Shown here: one piece after another, positions 57,409 to 64,000 of the stretch
Layout of the letters: every line of letters begins with the position of its first letter
Numbering within the stretch: the first letter of the stretch is position 1
From: Vicinamibacterales bacterium
GTDB lineage: Bacteria; Acidobacteriota; Vicinamibacteria; Vicinamibacterales; Fen-181
Assembly (NCBI GenBank): GCA_036504215.1
Contig: DASXVO010000030.1
Location: 16,487-80,486, forward strand
Direction of reading: 5' to 3'
Length of the DNA: 64,000 nucleotides
Translations under genes and position numbers: made by a program
The notes under the pieces: model-generated
Told to the model about the DNA's origin: nothing
Databases searched by the model: none
What the model saw: the letters and a program-made list of their open reading frames with translations, nothing else

Positions 57409-57903
57409 TCAGAACTCGACTTCGAGCCGGGCACGGGAGACGGCCGAGAGCGGAACCCGGAGGATCCGGCCTCCGTCACCCTCGAGTACCACGCGATCCT
57501 CCTCGATGCCGTGTAATCGTCCGCGAAAGTGCTTCTGTCCGTCGACCGGTTCGCTGGTCACCACCTGCGCCAGCCGGCCGCGGAACCGTTCGTAGTCCGC
57601 CGGGCCCCGCAGCGGCCGGTCGAGGCCGGGCGAGGTGACCTCGAGCGTGTACTTCTGCTCGATGACGTCCTCGACGTCGAGCAGCGCGCTCAAGTCGGCA
57701 CTGACGTGGCGGCAATCGTCCACGCCCACCGAATCGGCCGGCGCACCGGGTCGTCCCTGCGTGTCGGCCTGGCCCACGCGATCGATGGTGACGCGCAGGA
57801 TCCACCCCACTGCCTCGCGCCGGAACTGCAGGTCGAATACCTGGAGTCCGTACGACTCCGCGATTCGCTCGGCCAGCGATCGGACCCGGTCGAGGCGCTC
57901 CAC
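57409..57903 (-). CDS. rimP: ribosome maturation factor RimP
   Basis: 164 residues. The alpha/beta N-terminal domain (RVRSLAERIAESYGLQVFDL) with VDDCRHVSADLSALLD and EVTSPGLDRPL, then an SH3-like C-terminal barrel. It supports 30S maturation. The GTG was chosen because GGGGAGGTCC lies just upstream and because homologous proteins begin (M/V)ERLDRV; a further GTG at 57933 would sit within the terminator hairpin. It is the first gene of the nusA operon. Confidence 0.93.
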   Translation of the reverse strand: MERLDRVRSLAERIAESYGLQVFDLQFRREAVGWILRVTIDRVGQADTQGRPGAPADSVGVDDCRHVSADLSALLDVEDVIEQKYTLEVTSPGLDRPLRGPADYERFRGRLAQVVTSEPVDGQKHFRGRLHGIEEDRVVLEGDGGRILRVPLSAVSRARLEVEF

Positions 57904-57919
57904 GGACCTCCCCAAAATG

Positions 57920-57943
57920 CAAAAAGTGGGCACCGGCCCACTT
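57920..57943 (-). terminator. rho-independent terminator between rimO and rimP
   Basis: On the minus strand, AAGTGGGC/GCCCACTT (8-base stem, 4-base loop) is followed by T5. It lies just upstream of the rimP ribosome-binding site and could end the rimO transcript or attenuate the nusA operon. Confidence 0.7.
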
Positions 57944-57983
57944 CAGTTGCCTCCAGCCCTCGCATCCGAAGCAGCACAGTATA

Positions 57984-59387
57984 TCACGCCGTTTCGTCCA
58001 CCGGCAACGGACGGACCACGAGGTCGTAGCCCCTCGCGGCGACCACTTCGGCCTCGAAGAGGTCGCCCGGCTGGTAGTCGGACACGTCGATGTCCGAGAC
58101 GTAGACGAGCGGATCGATCTCGGGCGCCTGGCCTTCGAGTCGGCCGCGCAGGACCAGCGGGTGTTCGGGCGACGGCCCGTCGACCAGGACTCGAACGCGC
58201 TCGCCGATGCGTCTCCGATTGCGTGCCACGACCAGGCGCCTCTGCCGTCTCATCAGTTCTCGCCGCCGCTGTTCCTTGACCCGTCGCGGCACGTCGTCTT
58301 CACCGCGGCCGGCGGTCGTGCCCTCCTCGTGGGAGTAGGTGAACACGCCGACGTGGTCGAAGCCAGTCGTCTCGACAAAACGGCAGAGATCCTCGAACTC
58401 GGCGGCGGTTTCCCCGGGGAACCCGACGATGAACGTCGTGCGGAGCGTCACGGCTGGAACCGTGTGCCGGATCCGGGCGATCAGGCGCTCGTAGCTCGCC
58501 CGGGTGCCCGGCCGGCGCATCCGGGCGAGCACGCCATCCGACGCATGCTGCAGCGGCAAATCCACGTACTTGCACACCCTCTCGCATTCGGCGATGGCCG
58601 CCAGCGTATCCGGTGTGATGGTGGTCGGGTAGAGGTAGAGCAACCGGATCCACGCGAGACCGTCGACGCGGTTGAGCTGCCGGAGCAGGCGACCGAGGGC
58701 GCCGCGCAGGCCGCGGTCGATCCCGAAATACGTCGTGTCCTGTGAGACGAGCAGCAACTCCTTCACGCCGCGCGCGGCGAGGTCGCGCGCCTCGCGAAGG
58801 ATGGAGGCGGCCGGGCGGCTGCGGTACTCGCCACGCAGCTTCGGGATGATGCAGAAGGCGCACTTGTAGTTGCAGCCTTCGGCGATCTTGACGTACGCGA
58901 AGTGCGACGGGGTGGTGAGCGTGCGAGGCGTCAGGTCGTCGTAGATGTAGGTGGGGCTGGCGCGGAGGCGGGAAGCCCTGCGCCGACCGCCGATCTCGGG
59001 CTGCGCCGGCTCGACGGGGGGCGCCGACTTCCGATGGAGCGTCAGAGGATGGACCGCCTGGACAATGCCCGGGATCTCGCCGGTGCCGAGAATCGCATCG
59101 ACCTCGGGGATCGTCTTCTCGAGTTCGTCGCGGTAGCGCTCGGCCATGCAGCCGGTCACGACCAGCCGCTGGCATCTGCCGGTCTTCTTGTGCTGGGCCA
59201 TCTCGAGGATGGCGTCGATCGACTCCCGGCGCGCCGACTCGATGAACGAGCAGGTGTTGACGACCAGCACGTCCGCATCGGCGGCCTCCGGTGTGAACGT
59301 GTGGCCCGCCTGCTGCGCGAGGCCGATCATCACTTCCGAATCGACCAGGTTCTTCGGACAGCCGAGGGAGACGAATCCTATCTTCAT
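57984..59387 (-). CDS. rimO: ribosomal protein S12 methylthiotransferase RimO
   Basis: 467 residues. The MiaB-type UPF0004 domain begins KIGFVSLGCPKNLVDSE with its conserved cysteines (C10, C46 and CMAE), followed by the radical-SAM cluster motif C172-NYK-C176-AF-C179 and a C-terminal TRAM domain. KNLVDSE in the start is characteristic of RimO rather than MiaB. It methylthiolates an Asp of S12. The isomerase gene overlaps its start by 4 bases. Confidence 0.93.
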   Translation of the reverse strand: MKIGFVSLGCPKNLVDSEVMIGLAQQAGHTFTPEAADADVLVVNTCSFIESARRESIDAILEMAQHKKTGRCQRLVVTGCMAERYRDELEKTIPEVDAILGTGEIPGIVQAVHPLTLHRKSAPPVEPAQPEIGGRRRASRLRASPTYIYDDLTPRTLTTPSHFAYVKIAEGCNYKCAFCIIPKLRGEYRSRPAASILREARDLAARGVKELLLVSQDTTYFGIDRGLRGALGRLLRQLNRVDGLAWIRLLYLYPTTITPDTLAAIAECERVCKYVDLPLQHASDGVLARMRRPGTRASYERLIARIRHTVPAVTLRTTFIVGFPGETAAEFEDLCRFVETTGFDHVGVFTYSHEEGTTAGRGEDDVPRRVKEQRRRELMRRQRRLVVARNRRRIGERVRVLVDGPSPEHPLVLRGRLEGQAPEIDPLVYVSDIDVSDYQPGDLFEAEVVAARGYDLVVRPLPVDETA

Positions 59388-60232
59388 ACCGCTGCGACGA
59401 CCTCTTCGAACCGGCGTCGAACCAGGACGGTCCGCTCGAGCACCTCGCGCGGCGTGCTGGTGTTGGCCACCTCGAAGAGGATGAGACCCTCGTAGCCCAC
59501 CTTTTGCAACGACATCAGGGCGGTCGGCCAGTCGATCCTTCCGTCGAATGGAACGAGGTGGTCGTCCTGTTTGCCGCCGTTGTCGTGCACGTGTGTGGTG
59601 ACGATCTCACCGCCGACGATCTCGATCGCGTCGGTGAGGTCGCCCATGAGGAACGCGTGCCCGAGGTCGAGGCAGATACCCGCGCCGGGCGACGGCAGAT
59701 CCAGGTCTTCCTCGAGCATCCGGACGATGGCGCTTGCCGCCGACAGCTTGTTCGGGATCACCTCGACCGCCACCTGAACGCCCAGGGGAGCCGCTGCGGC
59801 GACAATCTCCTCGATGCTCCGCTCTGCCGCGCCCCGCGTGTTGGCATCATGCGGGGGCTTGAGGTCGTCCGGGATTCCAAGATGGACGACCAGGTACTTG
59901 AACGGAACGGAGCGCGCCAGCTGCACGGCCGCGATCGCCTCTGCCACGGCGTGGACGCGGACCTGTTCGGCGCCAGCCGCGGTGGAGAGCGGAGGGCCCC
60001 ACTGGCCGTTCAGCCGGTGCTCGACGATCGGCGCATGGACCGAGTGCAACTTCAGGCCCGTCTCCCTCAGCCAATCGCCCAGTTGCACGGCTGCCGTCTC
60101 GCTTCGATAGTCGAAGTGACCGATCGTGGCGAACAGCTCCACCTCGCGAAAGCCGAACTCGGCGATCTCGCGCAGATGGTCCTGACTCAACGGCCATTCG
60201 TGGTAGAGATGGGTCGAGATGCCGAAGCGCAC
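59384..60232 (-). CDS. sugar phosphate isomerase/epimerase (TIM barrel)
   Basis: 282 residues. The AP endonuclease 2/xylose isomerase-like barrel shows LHSVHAPI, VVHLGIP, VEVIPNK, ICLDLGHAFLMGD and VTTHVHDNGGKQDDHLVPFDG, the metal-binding Glu, Asp and His of the family. The substrate cannot be told. It overlaps rimO by 4 bases (ATGA), placing both in one transcript. Confidence 0.82.
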   Translation of the reverse strand: MRFGISTHLYHEWPLSQDHLREIAEFGFREVELFATIGHFDYRSETAAVQLGDWLRETGLKLHSVHAPIVEHRLNGQWGPPLSTAAGAEQVRVHAVAEAIAAVQLARSVPFKYLVVHLGIPDDLKPPHDANTRGAAERSIEEIVAAAAPLGVQVAVEVIPNKLSAASAIVRMLEEDLDLPSPGAGICLDLGHAFLMGDLTDAIEIVGGEIVTTHVHDNGGKQDDHLVPFDGRIDWPTALMSLQKVGYEGLILFEVANTSTPREVLERTVLVRRRFEEVVAAV

Positions 60233-60319
60233 GGAGTCACTGCTCCTCTTTGCGGAAACAACGCTTCATTCTATCGCAACCCGCGGGGGCGCTTGCCCTT
60301 GCAGCCCGTCTATGGGCTG

Positions 60320-61375
60320 CTAGGCCAGCGCCTCCACGAAAGTGGCGAGCAGCTCGCGAAGCCGACCGAACCGCGGGTAGCGCTGGAGATTGCGGCGGAC
60401 ATGGCGCAACGTGCGCGGCATGTACTGGATATAGACGGTGTTCTGCCGCGTGGTCGTCTGATAGCCGAACGTGCCGAGCGCCTTGAGGTTCCGCTGCAGC
60501 GCCATCAGATCGAACCGGCGCCGGAAGTCGGCCTGGTACGCCCCGAACGACCCGGCCTCGCCGTCACGCCCGTGGCGGCCGCGCAGCGCCAGGAAGAACG
60601 CGACCAGATCCTCAACCGTCTCCTCGGTGAAGTCCACGTAGGAATCGCGTAGGAGGGAGGCGAGGTCGTAGGTGTCGGGCCCCAACCGCGCGTCCTGGAA
60701 ATCGATGATGTACAGCTCGTCCTGATGGGGCATCAGGTTGCGGCTGTGGTAGTCGCGGTGACAGAGCACCTGCGGCTCCGCGGCAAGTTCATCGACGATC
60801 GGCTTCCATTCCTCTCGGATCGCCGTGCGCGTGGGCGTCGGTACCTCGAGACCCCGGTACGCCTCGATGAAGTGCTTGACGAAGAACTCCAGTTCCCACG
60901 TCAGCTTCTCGACGTCGAACGCGAGCGAGTACGGTGTGAAGCGGGCGGACTCCAGCTCGCGGCCTCGGCGCTGGAGGACCTCGATGTAGCTCACGGCCTG
61001 CCGGTACGACGCCGCGTGCTCGCTGGGCGACGCCGCGCCGAGGTGTGCCTGGAGCGTCACATCGCCCAGATCCTGCAGGCGGAGCAGGCCGAGATCGCCG
61101 GCGTGATCGAGGATGGCCGGGACGGGCAGCGGTACCTGCCGCAGCAGTTCTGCCACGTTCACGAACGTGAGCTTCTCGTACTCGAACGGTGTGCCGTAGA
61201 GCGCGAGCACCGACGTGGTGCCGTCCTGGCCGATGACGCGGAAGTACCGGCGGTCCGACGCATCACCCGTCAGGGGAACGACCCGTGCAGCGTGGAGCGT
61301 CGCCCGTCGTCGTTCGAGATAGTGATCGATGGCTGGTGGAACCGGGACGTTCCCGGGATGTGCATCGAGGCTCAT
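60320..61375 (-). CDS. aminoglycoside phosphotransferase-type kinase (AmgK-like)
   Basis: 351 residues. The APH fold has the catalytic loop CHRDYHSRNLM and the metal-binding IIDFQDARLGP. AmgK of Pseudomonas phosphorylates the anomeric position of MurNAc and GlcNAc; the same kinase-nucleotidyltransferase pairing is found here, because the next gene is MurU-like and overlaps by 4 bases. Specificity is inferred from this pairing only. It could also act on another cell wall sugar. Confidence 0.8.
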   Translation of the reverse strand: MSLDAHPGNVPVPPAIDHYLERRRATLHAARVVPLTGDASDRRYFRVIGQDGTTSVLALYGTPFEYEKLTFVNVAELLRQVPLPVPAILDHAGDLGLLRLQDLGDVTLQAHLGAASPSEHAASYRQAVSYIEVLQRRGRELESARFTPYSLAFDVEKLTWELEFFVKHFIEAYRGLEVPTPTRTAIREEWKPIVDELAAEPQVLCHRDYHSRNLMPHQDELYIIDFQDARLGPDTYDLASLLRDSYVDFTEETVEDLVAFFLALRGRHGRDGEAGSFGAYQADFRRRFDLMALQRNLKALGTFGYQTTTRQNTVYIQYMPRTLRHVRRNLQRYPRFGRLRELLATFVEALA

Positions 61376-62379
61376 GGTCGCTGCGATCCTTGGCGTTGCC
61401 CGCCGGGCCGATCGCCGAACGGCACGACGAGCAGGTTCCCCACGATGTGGCTGCCGGCCTCGGTGACCGCTCCGTGGCGCGCGGCATCGCCGGCCAGGAT
61501 GACGGAGTGCCGAGTCAGCGCGGTCCCGGCAGGCACCCGGACACCGTCGCCCACAGCGCACTCGGTCAGCGTCACGTCGTCCTCCACCGTGACATCGTCC
61601 CACAGAATCGAGCGGACGACACGCGCTGATTGCGCGACCGTACAGCGGCGGCCGACAAGCCGCGAGGGACCGCCCTCGCGGGCGGCAATGGCCAGCGACG
61701 TCGCGAGATAGTCGGCCGGCGTGCCGATGTCCTCGAACGACGCGTCGCATCTCAGCGCACGGACGCTGCCAGGCCGCCGGCGAATGAGGGCCGGGTAGAG
61801 CGCATTCACCGTTTCGGCAGGTTCATCGGGCGGAAGCGCGGAAAAGACGTCCGCCTCGACGACCTGCACCCCGATGTAGTGCCAGGACGGACGCGCGCTG
61901 CCGCGCCCCACGAAGCCGACGACGGATCCAGCCTCGTCCACCAGCACGCCGCCGTAGCGGTCCGGTGCGGGGTTTGGGACGACGGCCATGGTGACGCGCG
62001 CCGCGGTGCGTTCATGCTCGCGCGCCAGCGTGTGAATATCGAGATTGGTGAGCGTGTCGCCGTTGACGATCAGGAAGCGGCTCGCGGCGAGCAGGGAGCG
62101 CGCGCGGCGGGGGCCGCCTGCCGATCCGAGCACCGGATTCTCCCAGGAGTAGCGAAGCGTCACGCCCAGGTCCGAGCCGTCACCGAGCTCTGCGGTGATC
62201 GACTGCGGTTCGTAGTGCAGGTTCAACACGACGTCCCGGACACCGGCCGCTCTGAGCCACATCAGGATCCGGCGCACCAGGACCTCGCCCGCGACCGGCA
62301 CCGCGGGCTTGGCCCGCACATACGAGAGCGGTCGAAGACGGGTGCCCAGGCCGGCGGTGAGGAGGAGAGTGGGAAGCAT
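61372..62379 (-). CDS. sugar-1-phosphate nucleotidyltransferase (MurU-like)
   Basis: 335 residues. The N-terminal Rossmann-like nucleotidyltransferase domain begins LLTAGLGTRLRPLSYVRAKP and has LIVNGDTLTNLDI. The C-terminal about 90 residues form hexapeptide-type repeats (VVRSILWDDVTVEDDVTL, a left-handed helix), which Pseudomonas MurU lacks; this is more like GDP-mannose or other NDP-sugar synthases. It would activate the sugar phosphorylated by the neighbouring kinase. The exact nucleotide and sugar are unknown. Confidence 0.82.
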   Translation of the reverse strand: MLPTLLLTAGLGTRLRPLSYVRAKPAVPVAGEVLVRRILMWLRAAGVRDVVLNLHYEPQSITAELGDGSDLGVTLRYSWENPVLGSAGGPRRARSLLAASRFLIVNGDTLTNLDIHTLAREHERTAARVTMAVVPNPAPDRYGGVLVDEAGSVVGFVGRGSARPSWHYIGVQVVEADVFSALPPDEPAETVNALYPALIRRRPGSVRALRCDASFEDIGTPADYLATSLAIAAREGGPSRLVGRRCTVAQSARVVRSILWDDVTVEDDVTLTECAVGDGVRVPAGTALTRHSVILAGDAARHGAVTEAGSHIVGNLLVVPFGDRPGGQRQGSQRP

Positions 62380-62396
62380 CGATCACGTCCAGGCTG

Positions 62397-62954
62397 CTAC
62401 TCTTCAAACACCATATCCCTCCCCGTCGCCCCGGTCTGCTCGCAGTGCAGGACGTACAGTCCGCGGTAGGAGTCGAGCAGGTAGTCCTCCTGGGTGCGGC
62501 CCAGGGCGGTGGCGACGTCGATGATCCCCTTCTCGCTGCCTTCGATCTCGACGAACGTGCCGATCGGAGTCTCGTCGAGCGCGATGATGGCGTCCTCGCC
62601 GCCGAATTCCTCGCGGTACTTCTGGTAGCGGAACCAGACGTGGAAGCCAAGCAGTTCCAGGATGTACAGCAGCGTTTCGCCGTCGGCCACGACGGTCTCC
62701 CGCTCCTCGCGGAGCTTCATGGCCGAAGGCTGGACCGGTCCCTTGTAGGTGAGCAGGCTGCGCCCTGCCTCCATCCGGATTCGCAGCACGCATCGCTGGC
62801 GCTTCAGCATGTCGTCGGCCGTATCCAGCAGGCAGTCGTCCTGCATCCGCCGGCCCCGCACCGGCGTGGCGCCAACTCGGATGATGGCCTCTCTCGCCTC
62901 GGCCGGGTTCGCGAAGCGCAGCTTGATCTCCCGTTCGAGTGGCGTGGCACTCAT
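62397..62954 (-). CDS. CYTH domain protein (CyaB-like)
   Basis: 185 residues. The ExExK signature LEREIKLRF and the tunnel strands RQRCVLRIRMEAGRSLLTYKG, LREERETVV and FVEIEGSEKGI of the CYTH fold are present. CYTH proteins bind triphosphates and include class IV adenylate cyclases and thiamine-triphosphatases; the reaction here is not determined. The start follows GAGGAG. Confidence 0.85.
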   Translation of the reverse strand: MSATPLEREIKLRFANPAEAREAIIRVGATPVRGRRMQDDCLLDTADDMLKRQRCVLRIRMEAGRSLLTYKGPVQPSAMKLREERETVVADGETLLYILELLGFHVWFRYQKYREEFGGEDAIIALDETPIGTFVEIEGSEKGIIDVATALGRTQEDYLLDSYRGLYVLHCEQTGATGRDMVFEE

Positions 62955-63038
62955 CTTTGCTCCTCTGTGACTGCTCATTAGACCGGATCTCGGGGCCGAA
63001 AGACAGGGCGGGACGGTTTCTCGGTCGCCCTGGCGCGT

Positions 63039-64000
63039 TCAGGTCAGCCGTCGTGCGAACGAGAACCCGGCAAGTGTCGGCTGCCCGAGGCCTCTTGCGA
63101 ACACGAGCACCTTGTGTGTGCTGCCCAGACCGGCCGGCAGCAGCAGCGACTTCAGCGCCAGCCGTCGCGCGAGGCCGCGGGGCGAGGGGTCCGACGACTC
63201 GAACAGCCTGTCGGCGAGGCCGAGGCCCAGCAGGAAGTAGCCCTGGTCGATGATGCCCAGCGTGGTCAGGCCTGCCGCCTCGGCCGCCAGTCGTACGCCG
63301 GTGAGATCCACATGCGAGGTGATGTCGCGCTCGCCGGGTTCGGCCAGCCACGACGGCCCATCGTCGCGCCCCTCGCTGGTGTGTCGGTGATACGCGGTCA
63401 GCGTTCCGCCGCGGCGGCTTGCAGAGAAGAGGGACGGCGCCTCGTGGCCGTAGTCGATCAGGAGGAGGAACCCGGCCTGAAGCCGTTCGGCGGCGCGACG
63501 GATCCAGTCGATTGCGGCCAGGTTGACCTCGGCAAACCACCCGGGTTCCAGCCTCGCTCGCACGTGGTCGAGATATGCGCCAAGGCGCGACGACGATGGT
63601 TCGGCCTCGACGGTGTGGAGGCGGTCGCCCGAGGCCGTCACGAACACCTCTCGCAGGCCGCCCGTGCGCATGACGACGAGATGCGGCGGCAGCGCATCGA
63701 GGAGTTCGTTGGCGAAGATGAGGCCGCGGATCGCCTCGGGAACATCGGCGGCCGACGTCGTCAGGCGGTCGCTGTGCGGGCCGAGGACCCCGCGTTGGCT
63801 CGAACGGGCCGTCGGGCTGCGCTCGACGAGATGAAGCCGGATGGACCGATGAACGTCGGGTGCGTGTGCTGCGAGGTGGTCGAGCACGTCACGGGAGAGG
63901 CGACCGTTCCCGGCCGCCGCCTCGACGAGATCGAAGGTCCCCGTCTGAGTGGGACAGGCGTCCAGCCTGTCCCCAGCACGGGCGAGACGCCCGTGCCACT
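63039..64000 (-). CDS. MidA/NDUFAF7-like SAM-dependent methyltransferase (partial)
   Basis: The last about 320 residues are present; the start is beyond the right edge. SAM motif I reads FDLVEAAAGNGRLSRDVL, followed by LVERSP, FANELLDALPPHLV, LLLIDYGHEAPSLF and HVDLTG, the pattern of MidA (arginine methylation of a complex I subunit in mitochondria). The segment just before motif I (63948-64000) is made of two palindromes and reads through without a stop. That piece has no similarity to the family, so it is probably an inserted repeat. Confidence 0.82.
   Translation of the reverse strand, partial: WHGRLARAGDRLDACPTQTGTFDLVEAAAGNGRLSRDVLDHLAAHAPDVHRSIRLHLVERSPTARSSQRGVLGPHSDRLTTSAADVPEAIRGLIFANELLDALPPHLVVMRTGGLREVFVTASGDRLHTVEAEPSSSRLGAYLDHVRARLEPGWFAEVNLAAIDWIRRAAERLQAGFLLLIDYGHEAPSLFSASRRGGTLTAYHRHTSEGRDDGPSWLAEPGERDITSHVDLTGVRLAAEAAGLTTLGIIDQGYFLLGLGLADRLFESSDPSPRGLARRLALKSLLLPAGLGSTHKVLVFARGLGQPTLAGFSFARRLT
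63948..64000. repeat. double-palindrome repeat element at the right edge
   Basis: Two hairpins in series: GGGACAGGC/GCCTGTCCC (63951-63973) and GCACGGGCG/CGCCCGTGC (63976-63996), bounded by AGTGG and CCACT, which are inverse to each other. The layout is that of REP/BIME-type elements. It lies within the open frame of the MidA-like gene. The window ends at its last base, so its true end is uncertain. Confidence 0.75.

Overview
The window is high-GC chromosomal DNA, densely packed with bacterial genes. It most likely comes from an acidobacterium of the Vicinamibacteria/Luteitalea type. That placement is an inference from the GC-rich coding style, the Gly/Ala-rich two-cysteine type IV pilin, the YfhO-like and DUF4097 proteins and the long Pro/Ala-rich IF-2. 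No rRNA or other marker gene is present to prove it. No tRNA, rRNA, CRISPR array, insertion sequence or prophage was recognised.

The left half (about 1.6-33.1 kb) is a type IVa pilus locus whose order resembles the Myxococcus/Geobacter pil cluster: pilB-pilT-pilC-pilS-pilR, two tandem near-identical pilA genes, a surface-polymer block (YfhO-like protein, GT39-like and GT4 glycosyltransferases, a methyltransferase, a GT2 glycosyltransferase), a third pilin, a VKOR-DsbA disulfide-forming fusion, a PilH/PilI-like ABC exporter, a TPR protein, the prepilin peptidase, a second sensor kinase, the minor pilin set (PilV-, PilW-, PilX- and PilY1-like), a small coiled-coil protein and a second NtrC-type regulator. 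All three pilins have a sigma-54 type -24/-12 element. Each also has a TGACA/TGTCA palindrome centred about 117-118 bases upstream of the -12 cytosine, probably the PilR operator. The two pilA copies share a 105-base leader of identical length that begins at the predicted transcription start. The PilY1-like gene is broken by a -1 frameshift at a G6 tract.

The middle (33.1-47.1 kb) is mostly housekeeping: aroB and proS (divergent), a HEAT-repeat protein with tatC and tatA behind a clear sigma-70 promoter, a CtpA-type protease, smc, a DUF4097 lipoprotein with a membrane M48 protease, a SnoaL-like protein and a cupredoxin.

The right part (47.2-64 kb, all on the minus strand) is the translation/transcription cluster rimP-nusA-infB-DUF503-rbfA-nrnA-truB-rpsO-pnp. 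Upstream of it lie rimO, a TIM-barrel isomerase, an AmgK/MurU-like sugar kinase and nucleotidyltransferase pair, a CYTH protein and a MidA-like methyltransferase that runs off the right edge. That last gene carries a palindromic repeat element inside its open frame. The left edge cuts an efflux adaptor gene that follows a Yip1 family gene.
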